Translations under genes and position numbers: made by a program
Assembly: GCA_002691645.1 (NCBI GenBank)
Contig: NZIP01000061.1
Span: forward strand, 36,112 to 73,822
Direction: 5' to 3'
From: Flavobacteriaceae bacterium
GTDB taxonomy: Bacteria; Bacteroidota; Bacteroidia; Flavobacteriales; Flavobacteriaceae
Length of the DNA stretch: 37,711 bases
Notes under the pieces: generated by a model
The model's input: only the letters and a program-made list of their open reading frames with translations
Told to the model about the DNA's origin: nothing
The model's database searches: none
Shown here: positions 15,136 through 23,316 of the stretch, piece after piece
Position numbering within the stretch: the stretch's first letter is position 1
Layout: each line of letters begins with the position of its first letter

Positions 15136-15674
15136 TCTATGATATCATCTGCAATACCGTACGCCAAAGACTCGTCTGCATTCATCCAATAATCTCTATC
15201 GAAATCTTTCATGACCTTATCAAAGTCTTGACCGCAATTATCCGCTAATATTCTGGCCCCAATTTCTTTGGTTTTGATGATTTCTCTCGCTTGAATTTCG
15301 ATATTTGAGGCTTGACCTTGAGCTCCACCACTAGGCTGATGAATCATCACTCTAGCGTGTTTTTGGATGTAACGCTTTCCTTTTTCTCCTGCAGAAAGAA
15401 GAATACTTCCCATTGAGGCTGCAAGACCAGAACAGACCGTTGCTACAGGACTCTCAATTTGCTTAATGGTATCGTATATAGAAAAACCTGAAGTCACGTA
15501 ACCACCAGGGCTATTGATGACTAGTGTAATTTCATCGTGATTTAAATTGTTCAAATACAGAAGACGATCAACTACATGCTTTGCAGATTCATCATTCACC
15601 ATTCCCCAAAGAAAAATTTTGCGCTGCTCAAGTAAGTTTCTGTCAATTAAATCCTGTGTTTTTATATCAGCCAT
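15132..15674 (-). CDS. clpP: ClpP-family serine protease subunit (short paralogue)
   Basis: A 180-residue ClpP-type peptidase subunit that would form the proteolytic chamber with an AAA+ unfoldase. The catalytic triad is intact: Ser88 in GLAASMGS, His112 in MIHQPSGG and Asp161 in DRDYWM. The INSPGG oxyanion-hole region at 54-58 is present. It is shorter than the usual 193-220 residues, with an abbreviated N-terminus and no C-terminal tail. No clpX or tig gene is adjacent, which suggests a second, stand-alone ClpP. ATG 15674 is preceded 20 bp upstream by a TAATTTTG box. The 3' end overlaps the photolyase gene by 4 bp. Confidence 0.9.
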   Translation of the reverse strand: MADIKTQDLIDRNLLEQRKIFLWGMVNDESAKHVVDRLLYLNNLNHDEITLVINSPGGYVTSGFSIYDTIKQIESPVATVCSGLAASMGSILLSAGEKGKRYIQKHARVMIHQPSGGAQGQASNIEIQAREIIKTKEIGARILADNCGQDFDKVMKDFDRDYWMNADESLAYGIADDIID

Positions 15675-15693
15675 ATTTGAAAATTTGTTCTTA

Positions 15694-15701
15694 CAAAATT
15701 A
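15694..15701 (-). promoter_or_regulatory. Candidate -7 box (TAATTTTG) for clpP
   Basis: On the minus strand TAATTTTG matches the TAnnTTTG consensus exactly and lies 20 bp before the clpP ATG. The upstream element is only TTC at about 22 bp, so the match is partial. Confidence 0.35.
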
Positions 15702-15710
15702 GTGTATTGT

Positions 15711-15743
15711 TTGCATTCTATGCGAACATCATTAGTATCTTTA
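15711..15743 (+). promoter_or_regulatory. Candidate promoter for the lipoprotein gene at 15752
   Basis: TTG at 15711-15713, 22 bp, then TATCTTTA at 15736-15743, one mismatch from TAnnTTTG. The spacing is in the normal range. The ATG follows 8 bp later, so the mRNA would have almost no leader. Confidence 0.35.
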
Positions 15744-15751
15744 ACTAAAAA

Positions 15752-16462
15752 ATGAAGAAGCATCTCTACTTTTCTTGTTGCGCAACAATCGTATTCGCAT
15801 TCTCGTCTTGTTCGACTAAATCAAAAAAGCACACTGAGGTTAAAGAAGTTCAAAAATCTATGGTTGAATTATTCACCGATAAGGTCGCAGAAGCACACGG
15901 TTTTAAACATTGGTCAGAAGTAGAAGAAATCAGCTTCAGTTTTAATGTCAGCCGAGCAAACGGAAATACTTTTAGTCGTTTTTGGGTATGGCAACCTAAA
16001 TCAAACACCGTTGGCAGTATTCAAGACAAGGACACTATTTGGTACAAAAGAAATCAAGCGCTGGATAGTTTAGAGAATCGTCTTAATTCAGGGTTCACCA
16101 ATGATAAATTTTGGCTACTCACTCCATTTAATCTCATTTGGGATAGAGGCAATTACAGGGCGACTCTGTCAGAAAACAGCAGTTCTCCCGTTGAAAATAA
16201 AAGCTATACCAAGCTCACCATCGTCTATGGACAAGAAGGAGGATATACTCCAGGAGATGCCTATGATTTTTACATTGACCAAGATTACATTGTCAGAGAA
16301 TGGACTTTTCGCCGAGGTAACCAAGCAGAACCTAATATTAGTTCAGCCTGTAAAGATTATATCGAAATTGGTGGATTGCGACTTGTACAAAATTACGCTC
16401 GCGCTAATAATGAACGTGCCATTTTCTTTAGTGATTTGAAGGTGGAAACTTCGCAAAAATAA
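15752..16462 (+). CDS. Predicted lipoprotein of unknown function
   Basis: A 236-residue protein with a clear lipoprotein signal: basic start MKKHL, hydrophobic core and lipobox FSSC with Cys20 as the likely lipidated residue. After a short charged linker comes a beta-rich domain with VEEISFSFNVSRA, TFSRFWVWQPKSN, FWLLTPFNLIWDRG and AYDFYIDQDYIVREWTFRRG. This looks like a LolA/LppX-like half-barrel, similar to families such as DUF6503, but I do not recognise it with certainty. It probably sits in the periplasm or outer membrane. It is monocistronic by layout and convergent with the MFS gene, overlapping by 35 bp. Confidence 0.78.
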   Translation: MKKHLYFSCCATIVFAFSSCSTKSKKHTEVKEVQKSMVELFTDKVAEAHGFKHWSEVEEISFSFNVSRANGNTFSRFWVWQPKSNTVGSIQDKDTIWYKRNQALDSLENRLNSGFTNDKFWLLTPFNLIWDRGNYRATLSENSSSPVENKSYTKLTIVYGQEGGYTPGDAYDFYIDQDYIVREWTFRRGNQAEPNISSACKDYIEIGGLRLVQNYARANNERAIFFSDLKVETSQK

Positions 16463-17588
16463 TAGCAATAAGCATCGCTATCGCCACGACAAACATTAAA
16501 CTGAAACTTTCGGTCAAAGAGGATTGTTCTGCAATAAATCCTAAAACAACCGGTGTAAAAAGAAACCCTAAATATCCTGATCCCGCAATAAAAGAAACGC
16601 CTGTAGAGGCGGGAACATCTTTCATTTTTCCACCAATTCGAAAGAGTTCAGGAATGATTACAGAAAAACCTAAACCTCCTAATGAAAATCCAATAACACT
16701 GAAAATCTGGTGTTCTTGAAGAATGAAGACGTAGGCTAAAATAGACACTGATGAGCTGATGAGTAAAGTTTTTCTCGAACCAACGCGAGAAGAAATCCCG
16801 TCACCTAAAAAGCGTCCGAGTGTCATACAAACTGAAAACATGATAAAGCCCACACCTATATACTGCTCCGGAGCCCTAACCACCTCTTTCATGAATAAGG
16901 TCGACCAATCTATAATCGCTCCCTCACTTCCCATGGCTACAAAAGAAATCACTGAAAGTAAAATCATAGCTTTAAAAACTTGTATTCCAACTTTTGTCGC
17001 AGTTTTTTCTTTTACTGACCCGCTAATCGAAACGTATTGGTTCTTGAGCAAAAAATTGACGACAACTAAGACCAAAGACAGGGTTGCCACATGAAGCAAT
17101 GGATTATCGATTAAAGGAATAAAAAAAGATCCTAAGCCGGCACAAACGCCCCCCAATGAAAAAAATCCATGTGCCGAAGACATGAATTGAACGTTGTCAA
17201 TTTTTTCAATTTCTGAGACTAATGAATTCATGGCGATATCCAAAAAACCATTACACAATCCAAATACAAAAAGTGCAGCGCAAAGACTGATGTAACTAGG
17301 TGCAGAAAGTGGAAAAATAAAGCAAATAGATCCTGCTAGTATAGCATACCAAGTTGATTTACCAGCACCGAGGCGCTGAATAATGCGCGAAGCAAAGGGC
17401 AGCACGGCAAATACCCCAAAAGCCAAAAAGAAAATGGCAATACCTAATTCATCTTTTGAAATGTCTAAAGTGTCTTTTACGGTGGGGATATAAATCGCCC
17501 AAGTACCAAACCAAAAATTTAAAGTAGCGAAAGCGAAGGATGCTGCAAAGTACTTTTTGTTACTTAAAATAAGTAGAAGTGATTTCAT
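16428..17588 (-). CDS. MFS transporter
   Basis: A 386-residue polytopic membrane protein with about 12 hydrophobic spans and a major facilitator layout. The loop after span 2 (ASRIIQRLGAGKS) and the matching loop in the second half (GDGISSRVGSRKT) are the recognisable MFS-type basic turns. It resembles FucP/YbjJ-like members, but the substrate cannot be named. Its ATG overlaps the kynureninase stop as ATGA, so both are translated from one mRNA. By context it may move tryptophan, kynurenine, anthranilate or a related compound; this is inference only. The 3' end overlaps the lipoprotein gene by 35 bp. Confidence 0.87.
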   Translation of the reverse strand: MKSLLLILSNKKYFAASFAFATLNFWFGTWAIYIPTVKDTLDISKDELGIAIFFLAFGVFAVLPFASRIIQRLGAGKSTWYAILAGSICFIFPLSAPSYISLCAALFVFGLCNGFLDIAMNSLVSEIEKIDNVQFMSSAHGFFSLGGVCAGLGSFFIPLIDNPLLHVATLSLVLVVVNFLLKNQYVSISGSVKEKTATKVGIQVFKAMILLSVISFVAMGSEGAIIDWSTLFMKEVVRAPEQYIGVGFIMFSVCMTLGRFLGDGISSRVGSRKTLLISSSVSILAYVFILQEHQIFSVIGFSLGGLGFSVIIPELFRIGGKMKDVPASTGVSFIAGSGYLGFLFTPVVLGFIAEQSSLTESFSLMFVVAIAMLIAIIFAKFPPSNH

Positions 17589-18847
17589 GAATTATAGACT
17601 ACAGCTTGCTTTAAAAGTTGACCAAAGTTATAAATGTCTTCAAACGAATTATACATGGGTACAGGAGCCATTCGAATAACATTAGGCTCACGCCAGTCTG
17701 GAATACAACCATTCGAGGTGAGGTATTCGAAAATAGATTTATTCTGTCCGTGCAAATAGATAGATAATTGAGCTCCTCTCTGCGGTGGTGTAATTATTTC
17801 AAAATTTAAGTCGAATTCTTTGGCGACATCTTTCAATACGAATTCTAAATATCCAGTTAGTTGGTCTCGCTTTTCAATCAGTGCTGACATACCCACTTTT
17901 TCAAAAAGGGTCAAAGAGGCCAAAAAGGGAGCTAGAGATAGAATGGGTGCATTACTCACCTGCCAGGCATCTGCAGTTGGAATGGGATCAAAACGGTCTG
18001 TCATTTTAAAACGTGTTTCTTTTTTATTTCCCCACCATCCCTCAAATCTACGTATGTCTTTATCATTCAAGTGCCGATTGTGAATGAAAACACCTGAGGC
18101 ATTTCCTGGTCCTGCATTGAGGTATTTGTAACTGCACCAGGCTGCAAAATCGACTCCCCAATTGTGAAGTGCCAATTCTATATTACCTGCCGCATGGGCG
18201 AGGTCCCATCCAACCATTACATCGTGTTTTCGAGCTATCTCTGTGATTTTCTGAATATCAAATACTTGACCGTTATAATAATTCACTCCTCCCAAAAAGA
18301 CAAGTGCCAATTCTGAAGCATTGTGTTCTATGGCTTGAATAAAATCCTCTGTATGATAGAGACCGTCTTCTCTTTTGGGAACCTGTATGAGCTCATCTTC
18401 GGGATTGAGTCCTCTAAATCGCAATTGAGAGTCCATGATATACTTATCTGAAGGAAAGGCTTTTTGCTCACACAAAATTTTTGTTTTTACACCCTCAGGT
18501 CTAAAAAAAGAAACCAAGAGGAAATGCAAATTCACCGATAGCGTGTTCATCACGGTTAATTCTTCTTGATGACATCCCATGATTTTAGAAAGTGTGGGTG
18601 TCAACTTTTCGTGATACTCCCACCAGGGTCGATCCCCATTAAAATGTCCTTCTACAGCAAGCTCACCCCAAGCATTCATTACCTCATCGACATAAGACTG
18701 ACTTACTTTTGGTTGAAGACCTAAGGAATTACCTGTAAAATAGAGCACATCTCTTCCTTTAAATTGAGGAAATATAAATTCCTTTCTCAGGTAATTTAAT
18801 GCATCCTTTTGATCACAGGCTAAGGCAAAATCTCGGGTGTTTTGCAT
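17585..18847 (-). CDS. kynU: Kynureninase
   Basis: Kynureninase cleaves kynurenine to anthranilate and alanine (or 3-hydroxykynurenine to 3-hydroxyanthranilate) with PLP. The 420-residue protein fits the family length. Recognisable parts are YFTGNSLGLQPK at about 36-47, the active-site GDRPWW region near 71-76, WDLAHAAGN at 214-222 with Asp215 and His218 for the cofactor, and WCSYKYLNAGPG with Lys241 as Schiff-base lysine. No other kynurenine-pathway gene (dioxygenase, formamidase, monooxygenase) lies in the window. It is co-translated with the MFS gene and divergent from the O-methyltransferase gene. Confidence 0.94.
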   Translation of the reverse strand: MQNTRDFALACDQKDALNYLRKEFIFPQFKGRDVLYFTGNSLGLQPKVSQSYVDEVMNAWGELAVEGHFNGDRPWWEYHEKLTPTLSKIMGCHQEELTVMNTLSVNLHFLLVSFFRPEGVKTKILCEQKAFPSDKYIMDSQLRFRGLNPEDELIQVPKREDGLYHTEDFIQAIEHNASELALVFLGGVNYYNGQVFDIQKITEIARKHDVMVGWDLAHAAGNIELALHNWGVDFAAWCSYKYLNAGPGNASGVFIHNRHLNDKDIRRFEGWWGNKKETRFKMTDRFDPIPTADAWQVSNAPILSLAPFLASLTLFEKVGMSALIEKRDQLTGYLEFVLKDVAKEFDLNFEIITPPQRGAQLSIYLHGQNKSIFEYLTSNGCIPDWREPNVIRMAPVPMYNSFEDIYNFGQLLKQAVVYNS

Positions 18848-18882
18848 AAAAAGATTTATTTTCGAGTTCTGATTAAAACAGT

Positions 18883-18899
18883 GATGAAATTAGTTCATC
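18883..18899. promoter_or_regulatory. Inverted repeat GATGAA-N5-TTCATC between kynU and the O-methyltransferase gene
   Basis: A perfect 6-bp inverted repeat with a 5-base spacer in the centre of the 76-bp divergent intergenic region. It could be an operator acting on both directions. No regulator gene is next to it, and a chance origin cannot be excluded. Confidence 0.3.
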
Positions 18900-18923
18900 T
18901 CTTTAGAATACAAAACAAGAAAA

Positions 18924-19571
18924 GTGCATTTCTTCTCTGAATCCCTTGAAAATTATATTACACAGCACGCTGAAGAAGAATTTGAATATCTTCAAGCCTT
19001 AAGAGCTGAAACACACAGAAAAGTAATTCAGCCTCGAATGATTAGCGGACATTATCAAGGGCGTCTTTTATCGTTTATTTCAAAACTATCAAGGCCAAAC
19101 AGAATACTTGAAATTGGAACCTATACTGGATATTCTGCTTTGTGCTTAGCTGAGGGGCTTAGGGAGCAAGGTCGATTAGACACAATTGAAATTAACGAAG
19201 AACTGATACATATACATCAGAAATACCTGCATCAATCTCAATACGCAAATCAAATTCAAGTGATTTATGGTGATGCATTAAATGTGCTTCCACAACTAGA
19301 CGAGTCATACGATTTGGTATTTATAGACGCAAAAAAAGCCTTGTATAATAGCTATTTAGATTTGGTACTTCCGATAATGTCCAAAAACAGTCTTTTACTT
19401 GCGGATAATATTCTATGGTCTGGTAAAGTAGTCGAAGAATTGGCGACAAATGATAAAGCTACACAAGAATTATTGGCCTTTAACCGAAGACTTCACGAGG
19501 ATCCAAATTTTGAATCGATTATACTGCCTGTTCGTGATGGTCTGAGTTTACACCGAAAAAGAAACGATTGA
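18924..19571 (+). CDS. Class I SAM-dependent O-methyltransferase (COMT-like; GTG start)
   Basis: A 215-residue methyltransferase of the catechol/caffeoyl-CoA O-methyltransferase family. The SAM-binding motif I is LEIGTYTGYSALCLAEGL near residues 67-84, the acidic loop TIEIN follows, and the metal-binding VFIDAKKALYNSY and LLADNILWSGKV stretches are typical. The substrate is probably a small catechol-like compound, but nothing in the sequence fixes it. It starts with GTG at 18924; no better ATG lies upstream in frame. It is divergent from kynU and overlaps the PAP2 gene by 53 bp at the 3' end. Confidence 0.9.
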   Translation: MHFFSESLENYITQHAEEEFEYLQALRAETHRKVIQPRMISGHYQGRLLSFISKLSRPNRILEIGTYTGYSALCLAEGLREQGRLDTIEINEELIHIHQKYLHQSQYANQIQVIYGDALNVLPQLDESYDLVFIDAKKALYNSYLDLVLPIMSKNSLLLADNILWSGKVVEELATNDKATQELLAFNRRLHEDPNFESIILPVRDGLSLHRKRND

Positions 19572-20100
19572 TTAGGGCTATGTAAAAACAGGCGCTCAGA
19601 ACACCTACAAGAGCTCCCATAAATATATCGGTGGGATAGTGAACCCCTAGATACAAACGGCTGTAAGCAAATAAAGCGGGCCAAACAAAAAAGAGTAGTC
19701 CGTAATTAAAATTTAATTTGTTAAAATAATACCAAGTAAATAAAGCAATGGCTACAGAACTGGCAGCATGACCAGAAAAAAAACTATAATCTATAGGCTT
19801 TATAAGTACTCTTAAAAATTCGTTGAGTTCAGGATCGTTAACTGGTCTTAAACGTTTAAAATAGGGTTTAGACCAAAACATTAAACCTAAAACCGTTGCT
19901 ACATTGAGCAACGAACACAAGAATAAAATGCCAAAGGTTTTTAGTTTCAATCGATAGAAGAAAAAAGCGATGTAAAAAATAAGAAGTGGAATCCAAGTGG
20001 TAAAACGAGTAATGAATAGCCAAAATTGGTCGTATGCTGGGGTACCTAATTGATTTAAAAATATGAGAATCTCGCGATCAAGTGTTTCGATCAAATTCAC
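19519..20100 (-). CDS. PAP2-family phosphatase, integral membrane (GTG start)
   Basis: A 193-residue membrane phosphatase with about five or six spans. The three PAP2 motifs are visible: Lys78-x6-Arg85-Pro86 (KPYFKRLRP), SFFSGHAAS with His111, and SRLYLGVHYPTD with Arg148, His154 and Asp158. Members dephosphorylate undecaprenyl pyrophosphate, phosphatidic acid, PGP or lipid A; this short form resembles undecaprenyl-diphosphatase-like proteins, but the substrate is not certain. Its GTG start overlaps the tatA stop as GTGA, indicating a shared transcript. Confidence 0.9.
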   Translation of the reverse strand: MNLIETLDREILIFLNQLGTPAYDQFWLFITRFTTWIPLLIFYIAFFFYRLKLKTFGILFLCSLLNVATVLGLMFWSKPYFKRLRPVNDPELNEFLRVLIKPIDYSFFSGHAASSVAIALFTWYYFNKLNFNYGLLFFVWPALFAYSRLYLGVHYPTDIFMGALVGVLSACFYIALINRFFFGVNSDHHEQAV

Positions 20101-20375
20101 ATCCCACCTCTTTTGATGCTGCCACCTACATCTTCAACTGATTTTTTAACCTCGTTGAATTCTTTTTTGATTTCTTGACCTAGATCGGTATCTAAACCTT
20201 GGTTATCAGCGGTTTTTTTTATTTCTCTTTTAATGTCTTCGGTGGCGTCTTTGAGTTGTCGCATGCCTTTTGCCAGTCCACGAACAATTTCAGGTAATTT
20301 GTCCGAACCAAATATCAACACTGAAACAAACACGACAAAAAAAATCTCCGCTCCGCTAATAAATAAAAAATTCAT
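20097..20375 (-). CDS. tatA: Sec-independent protein translocase subunit TatA/TatB-like
   Basis: A 92-residue protein with one short N-terminal membrane helix (FLFISGAEIFFVVFVSVLIF), a hinge with FGSDKLPEIVRGLAKGMRQLK, and a charged amphipathic tail. This is the TatA/Hcf106 fold, which forms the pore part of the twin-arginine pathway for folded proteins. The best start is ATG 20375 (MNFLF); an upstream start at 20420 would add 15 residues that run through the preceding terminator. tatC is not in the window. A DD-carboxypeptidase with a Tat-like signal is encoded at 25278. Confidence 0.9.
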   Translation of the reverse strand: MNFLFISGAEIFFVVFVSVLIFGSDKLPEIVRGLAKGMRQLKDATEDIKREIKKTADNQGLDTDLGQEIKKEFNEVKKSVEDVGGSIKRGGM

Positions 20376-20386
20376 AGTACAAAAGT

Positions 20387-20423
20387 AAAAAAACCCATGA
20401 CTGAAATATCCATCAGCCATGGG
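20387..20423 (-). terminator. Rho-independent terminator of the M1 peptidase transcript
   Basis: Read on the minus strand, an imperfect 11-bp stem (CCCATGGCTGA pairing with TCAGTCATGGG, one mismatch) with an 8-base loop is followed at once by seven T. It lies 9 bp after the M1 peptidase stop, the expected place. The T tract merges into a TACTTTTG box directly before tatA. Confidence 0.65.
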
Positions 20424-20431
20424 AATTTAAC

Positions 20432-22738
20432 CTAATCTTTGATTTCTTCTCTTAAACTGTCAAATTCTGACTTAGGCGCTTCTTTGGGCCATGCATTGTT
20501 GGTCGTGTCGATATCTGCAGTCTCAGCTTGTGGATCTACTATAATTCCAGTGAGCTCTTTTTCAGAAGCAATAACTCTTTTCACCTCAGCATCATTCTTT
20601 CTCCAAATCTCTGGTGGATAGGTAATACGTTCTTTTGAGCCGTCAGCATAAGAATATTCGACAATAAGTGGCATTGGAATTCCTCCAGGTTTATCAAAAG
20701 TAACCTCGTAAAAATACTTTGGCTCTTTTACCGCAGAGCGCTCTGCTGCCGTCATATTATCAAGCATGAATTCGTTTAAATTTTTAGAAGACTCAGAAGG
20801 TGATTTACCTTTTAATTCTTCAGAGAAATTTGGAGAATCTTCACTCGCGAGATACACTAGTGGAGGAAGATCTGCCTCTGAAATACCCTGGGCAGCCATA
20901 TAGGCTTTCATTTGCTCGCTTGGTTCTGAAGAAACATAATACTTTTTGACGTCTTTTACGCCTATATCAACGTAGTCTGTAGTGTAGAACCATCCTCTCC
21001 AAAACCAGTCTAAATCAACAGCCGAAGCATCTTCCATCGTTCTAAAAAAGTCCTCTGGAGTAGGGTGTTTAAACATCCATCTTTGGGCATAGGTCTTAAA
21101 TGCATGATCAAAAAGTTCTTCACCCATTACCGTTTCTCTCAAGATATTAAGTGCTGTTGCTGGTTTCCCGTATGCGTTTGGGCCCAAGTTGTATACGTTT
21201 TCAGGATTAGACATAATCGGAGCGATATAATCTTGATCACCTGACATGTAAGGAACAATCTTAGAGGGCTCACCTCTTCGAGAAGGATACTTTTCTAGTT
21301 CGCCAATCGCATCAGGAAATGCCTGACCAAATTCTTGTTCTGCGATATATTGCATAAAAGTATCTAAACCTTCATCCATCCAACCCCATTGTCTTTCATC
21401 AGAATTTACAATCATCGGGAAGAAGTTGTGTCCAACCTCGTGAATAATAACGCTCATCATTCCATATTTTGTACGCTCTGAATATGACCCGTCTTCGTTT
21501 GGACGTCCGTAATTCCAACAAATCATCGGGTACTCCATCCCCTGATTCTTAGCGTGAACAGAAATGGCCTTGTGGTAGGGATAATCAAAAGTGTGTTCAC
21601 TGTAGGTAATAAGTGTTGAAGCCACTGCTTTGGTAGACCATTCTTCCCAAAGCGGGTTTCCTTCTTTTGGATACATTGAAACGGCCATAACGTCTTTATT
21701 ACCGATTTTAACGGCCATCATGTCCCAAATAAATTTACGAGAACTAGCAAATCCAAAATCTCTCACATTTTCAGCGTAAAACTTCCAGGTTTTAGTTTTC
21801 TCAGCGAACCCTTTTTCTGCTGCTTCTGCCTCTTCTTGAGTTACAATCATCACCGGAGTATCGTACGACTTCTTAGCTTGATTGTATCTTTTCATCATAG
21901 TTTTAGAAAAGACGTCTTTCCTGTTTTGTAGAACTCCTGTTGCGTCTAAAACGTGATCTGCTGGAGCGGTAATTTCAACTGTATAATTACCGAAAGGCAG
22001 CGCAAATTCTCCGCTTCCCCAGAACTGATGGTTCTGCCATCCCTCCACGTCATTATATACCGCCATTCTTGGGAAAAACTGAGCTATTACATAAGCTCGG
22101 TTACCATCTTTAGCAAAATACTCATACCCAGATCTAGCGCGATTAACGGTATGATCTGGAATATTATACCACCATTTAATGGAAAATGAAACCTGCCCAC
22201 CACTTTGAAGTGCCGAAGGTAAATTGATTCGCATCATTGTTTGGTTGATGGTATAAGAAAGCGGTTTGCCATTGGCATTTTTGACATAATCGATATTAAA
22301 CCCTCCATCAAAAGCCTCTGTCATGTAGGTTTGTGCAAAATTGCCTGCGGTGTAGGCCATATTGACTCCATTACCATTTCTGAGTGGCGATTTGGAATCT
22401 ACAGCTCTAACATTTTGATCTAATTGTACCCACAAAAATTCTAATGCATCAGGAGAGTTGTTGGTATATGTTATTGTCTCTTCCCCATAGATACGAGCAT
22501 TTTTGTCGTCAAGGGTAATCTTCATATCGTAATCGGCCTGTTGTTGATAGTAATCTGGCCCTGGGGCACCCGAGGCTGACCTGTACGTATTAGGCGAAGA
22601 AAACTCCTCGTATAGTTGTTTGAATTTGCTCTGGTTGTAATGCCCTTGCTTACGCTGCATTTCACCTTCTTCTTGTGCCTGAAGGTTAATATTAAAAAGT
22701 AAACCTAGAGCCGTGAATATTAAAAGACTTTTTTTCAT
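20432..22738 (-). CDS. Secreted M1-family zinc metallopeptidase
   Basis: A 768-residue exported peptidase. The signal peptide ends around LQAQ (1-22). An N-terminal beta-rich domain (about 70-270) precedes the gluzincin catalytic domain with the zinc site HEVGH (His433, Glu434, His437) and the third ligand Glu456 in WMDEG, exactly 18 residues after the motif. The exopeptidase GxMEN loop is altered to QGMEYPM (399-405). The C-terminal part (about 600-768) is of no clear family. It probably degrades peptides in the periplasm or at the cell surface. No type IX secretion C-terminal domain was recognised. It ends the minus-strand run with the DUF6702 gene and has its own terminator. Confidence 0.93.
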   Translation of the reverse strand: MKKSLLIFTALGLLFNINLQAQEEGEMQRKQGHYNQSKFKQLYEEFSSPNTYRSASGAPGPDYYQQQADYDMKITLDDKNARIYGEETITYTNNSPDALEFLWVQLDQNVRAVDSKSPLRNGNGVNMAYTAGNFAQTYMTEAFDGGFNIDYVKNANGKPLSYTINQTMMRINLPSALQSGGQVSFSIKWWYNIPDHTVNRARSGYEYFAKDGNRAYVIAQFFPRMAVYNDVEGWQNHQFWGSGEFALPFGNYTVEITAPADHVLDATGVLQNRKDVFSKTMMKRYNQAKKSYDTPVMIVTQEEAEAAEKGFAEKTKTWKFYAENVRDFGFASSRKFIWDMMAVKIGNKDVMAVSMYPKEGNPLWEEWSTKAVASTLITYSEHTFDYPYHKAISVHAKNQGMEYPMICWNYGRPNEDGSYSERTKYGMMSVIIHEVGHNFFPMIVNSDERQWGWMDEGLDTFMQYIAEQEFGQAFPDAIGELEKYPSRRGEPSKIVPYMSGDQDYIAPIMSNPENVYNLGPNAYGKPATALNILRETVMGEELFDHAFKTYAQRWMFKHPTPEDFFRTMEDASAVDLDWFWRGWFYTTDYVDIGVKDVKKYYVSSEPSEQMKAYMAAQGISEADLPPLVYLASEDSPNFSEELKGKSPSESSKNLNEFMLDNMTAAERSAVKEPKYFYEVTFDKPGGIPMPLIVEYSYADGSKERITYPPEIWRKNDAEVKRVIASEKELTGIIVDPQAETADIDTTNNAWPKEAPKSEFDSLREEIKD

Positions 22739-22794
22739 AATGGGTTTTGTTATTAACTGCTGAAATTATTAAGAATTAGAATGATTTAAAAATT

Positions 22795-23316
22795 TTAAAG
22801 CATTAATTTGAATACGCTATTTCCTGAAATTAATACTGCACTCTTTTTGAGGTTTGACATTCTTAGATGAATAAGGTTTTTTTGTTCTTCAAACAATTCC
22901 ATAAGGACCTTGTTTTCAATTTCAAGTCTTTTGCCTTCTGTATTTTCCACCGTCGTCGATTGCAGTAAAATGATGACCTGATCACCTTTGAATGTTTTTC
23001 CTACATAATTAAGAATTACTTTTTGACCATTGAGACGCAAATCAAATTTCTGAGAAAAATAGCGTTCAAGATAAAAATCAATTTTAGGTGAAAGCTGCTC
23101 GGGATCAAGACTAAGGTTGTTTTCATAACGCATTTGCAAAACTTCTTGCACATCGTCAATAAAATAACGCCCTATGATTTCAAAAGTTGCTTTTTCTTCA
23201 TTGAAATTGACTTCTGAAACACTTAGATAAAATTTGTGCTCGGTAGAAAAACTCGATACTAAAAGTATCATCGCTGTTAGTATTCCGTTCTTGAAGTGTT
23301 TATTCAACTGCATCAT
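22795..23316 (-). CDS. DUF6702-type exported protein of unknown function
   Basis: A 173-residue protein with an N-terminal signal-like segment (basic MMQLNKHFKNG, then a hydrophobic stretch to about residue 24). The mature part alternates short strands: HKFYLSVSEVNFNEEKATFEIIGRYF, LNGQKVILNYVGKTFKGDQVII and LIHLRMSNLKKSAVLI. This is the pattern of DUF6702, a Bacteroidota family. The function is unknown. It overlaps the preceding CarboxypepD_reg-like gene by 17 bp and lies 56 bp before the M1 peptidase, an order that I recall from other Flavobacteria, so it may be a partner of the peptidase. Confidence 0.78.
   Translation of the reverse strand: MMQLNKHFKNGILTAMILLVSSFSTEHKFYLSVSEVNFNEEKATFEIIGRYFIDDVQEVLQMRYENNLSLDPEQLSPKIDFYLERYFSQKFDLRLNGQKVILNYVGKTFKGDQVIILLQSTTVENTEGKRLEIENKVLMELFEEQKNLIHLRMSNLKKSAVLISGNSVFKLML

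Noticed and set aside
16101-16439. 112-residue open frame overlapping the lipoprotein gene in another frame
   Set aside because: The lipoprotein frame has a start, signal, lipobox and stop; the alternative has no such features.
20376-20420. Fifteen extra N-terminal residues for TatA
   Set aside because: They run through the terminator hairpin of the upstream gene, and TatA proteins start directly at the membrane helix.
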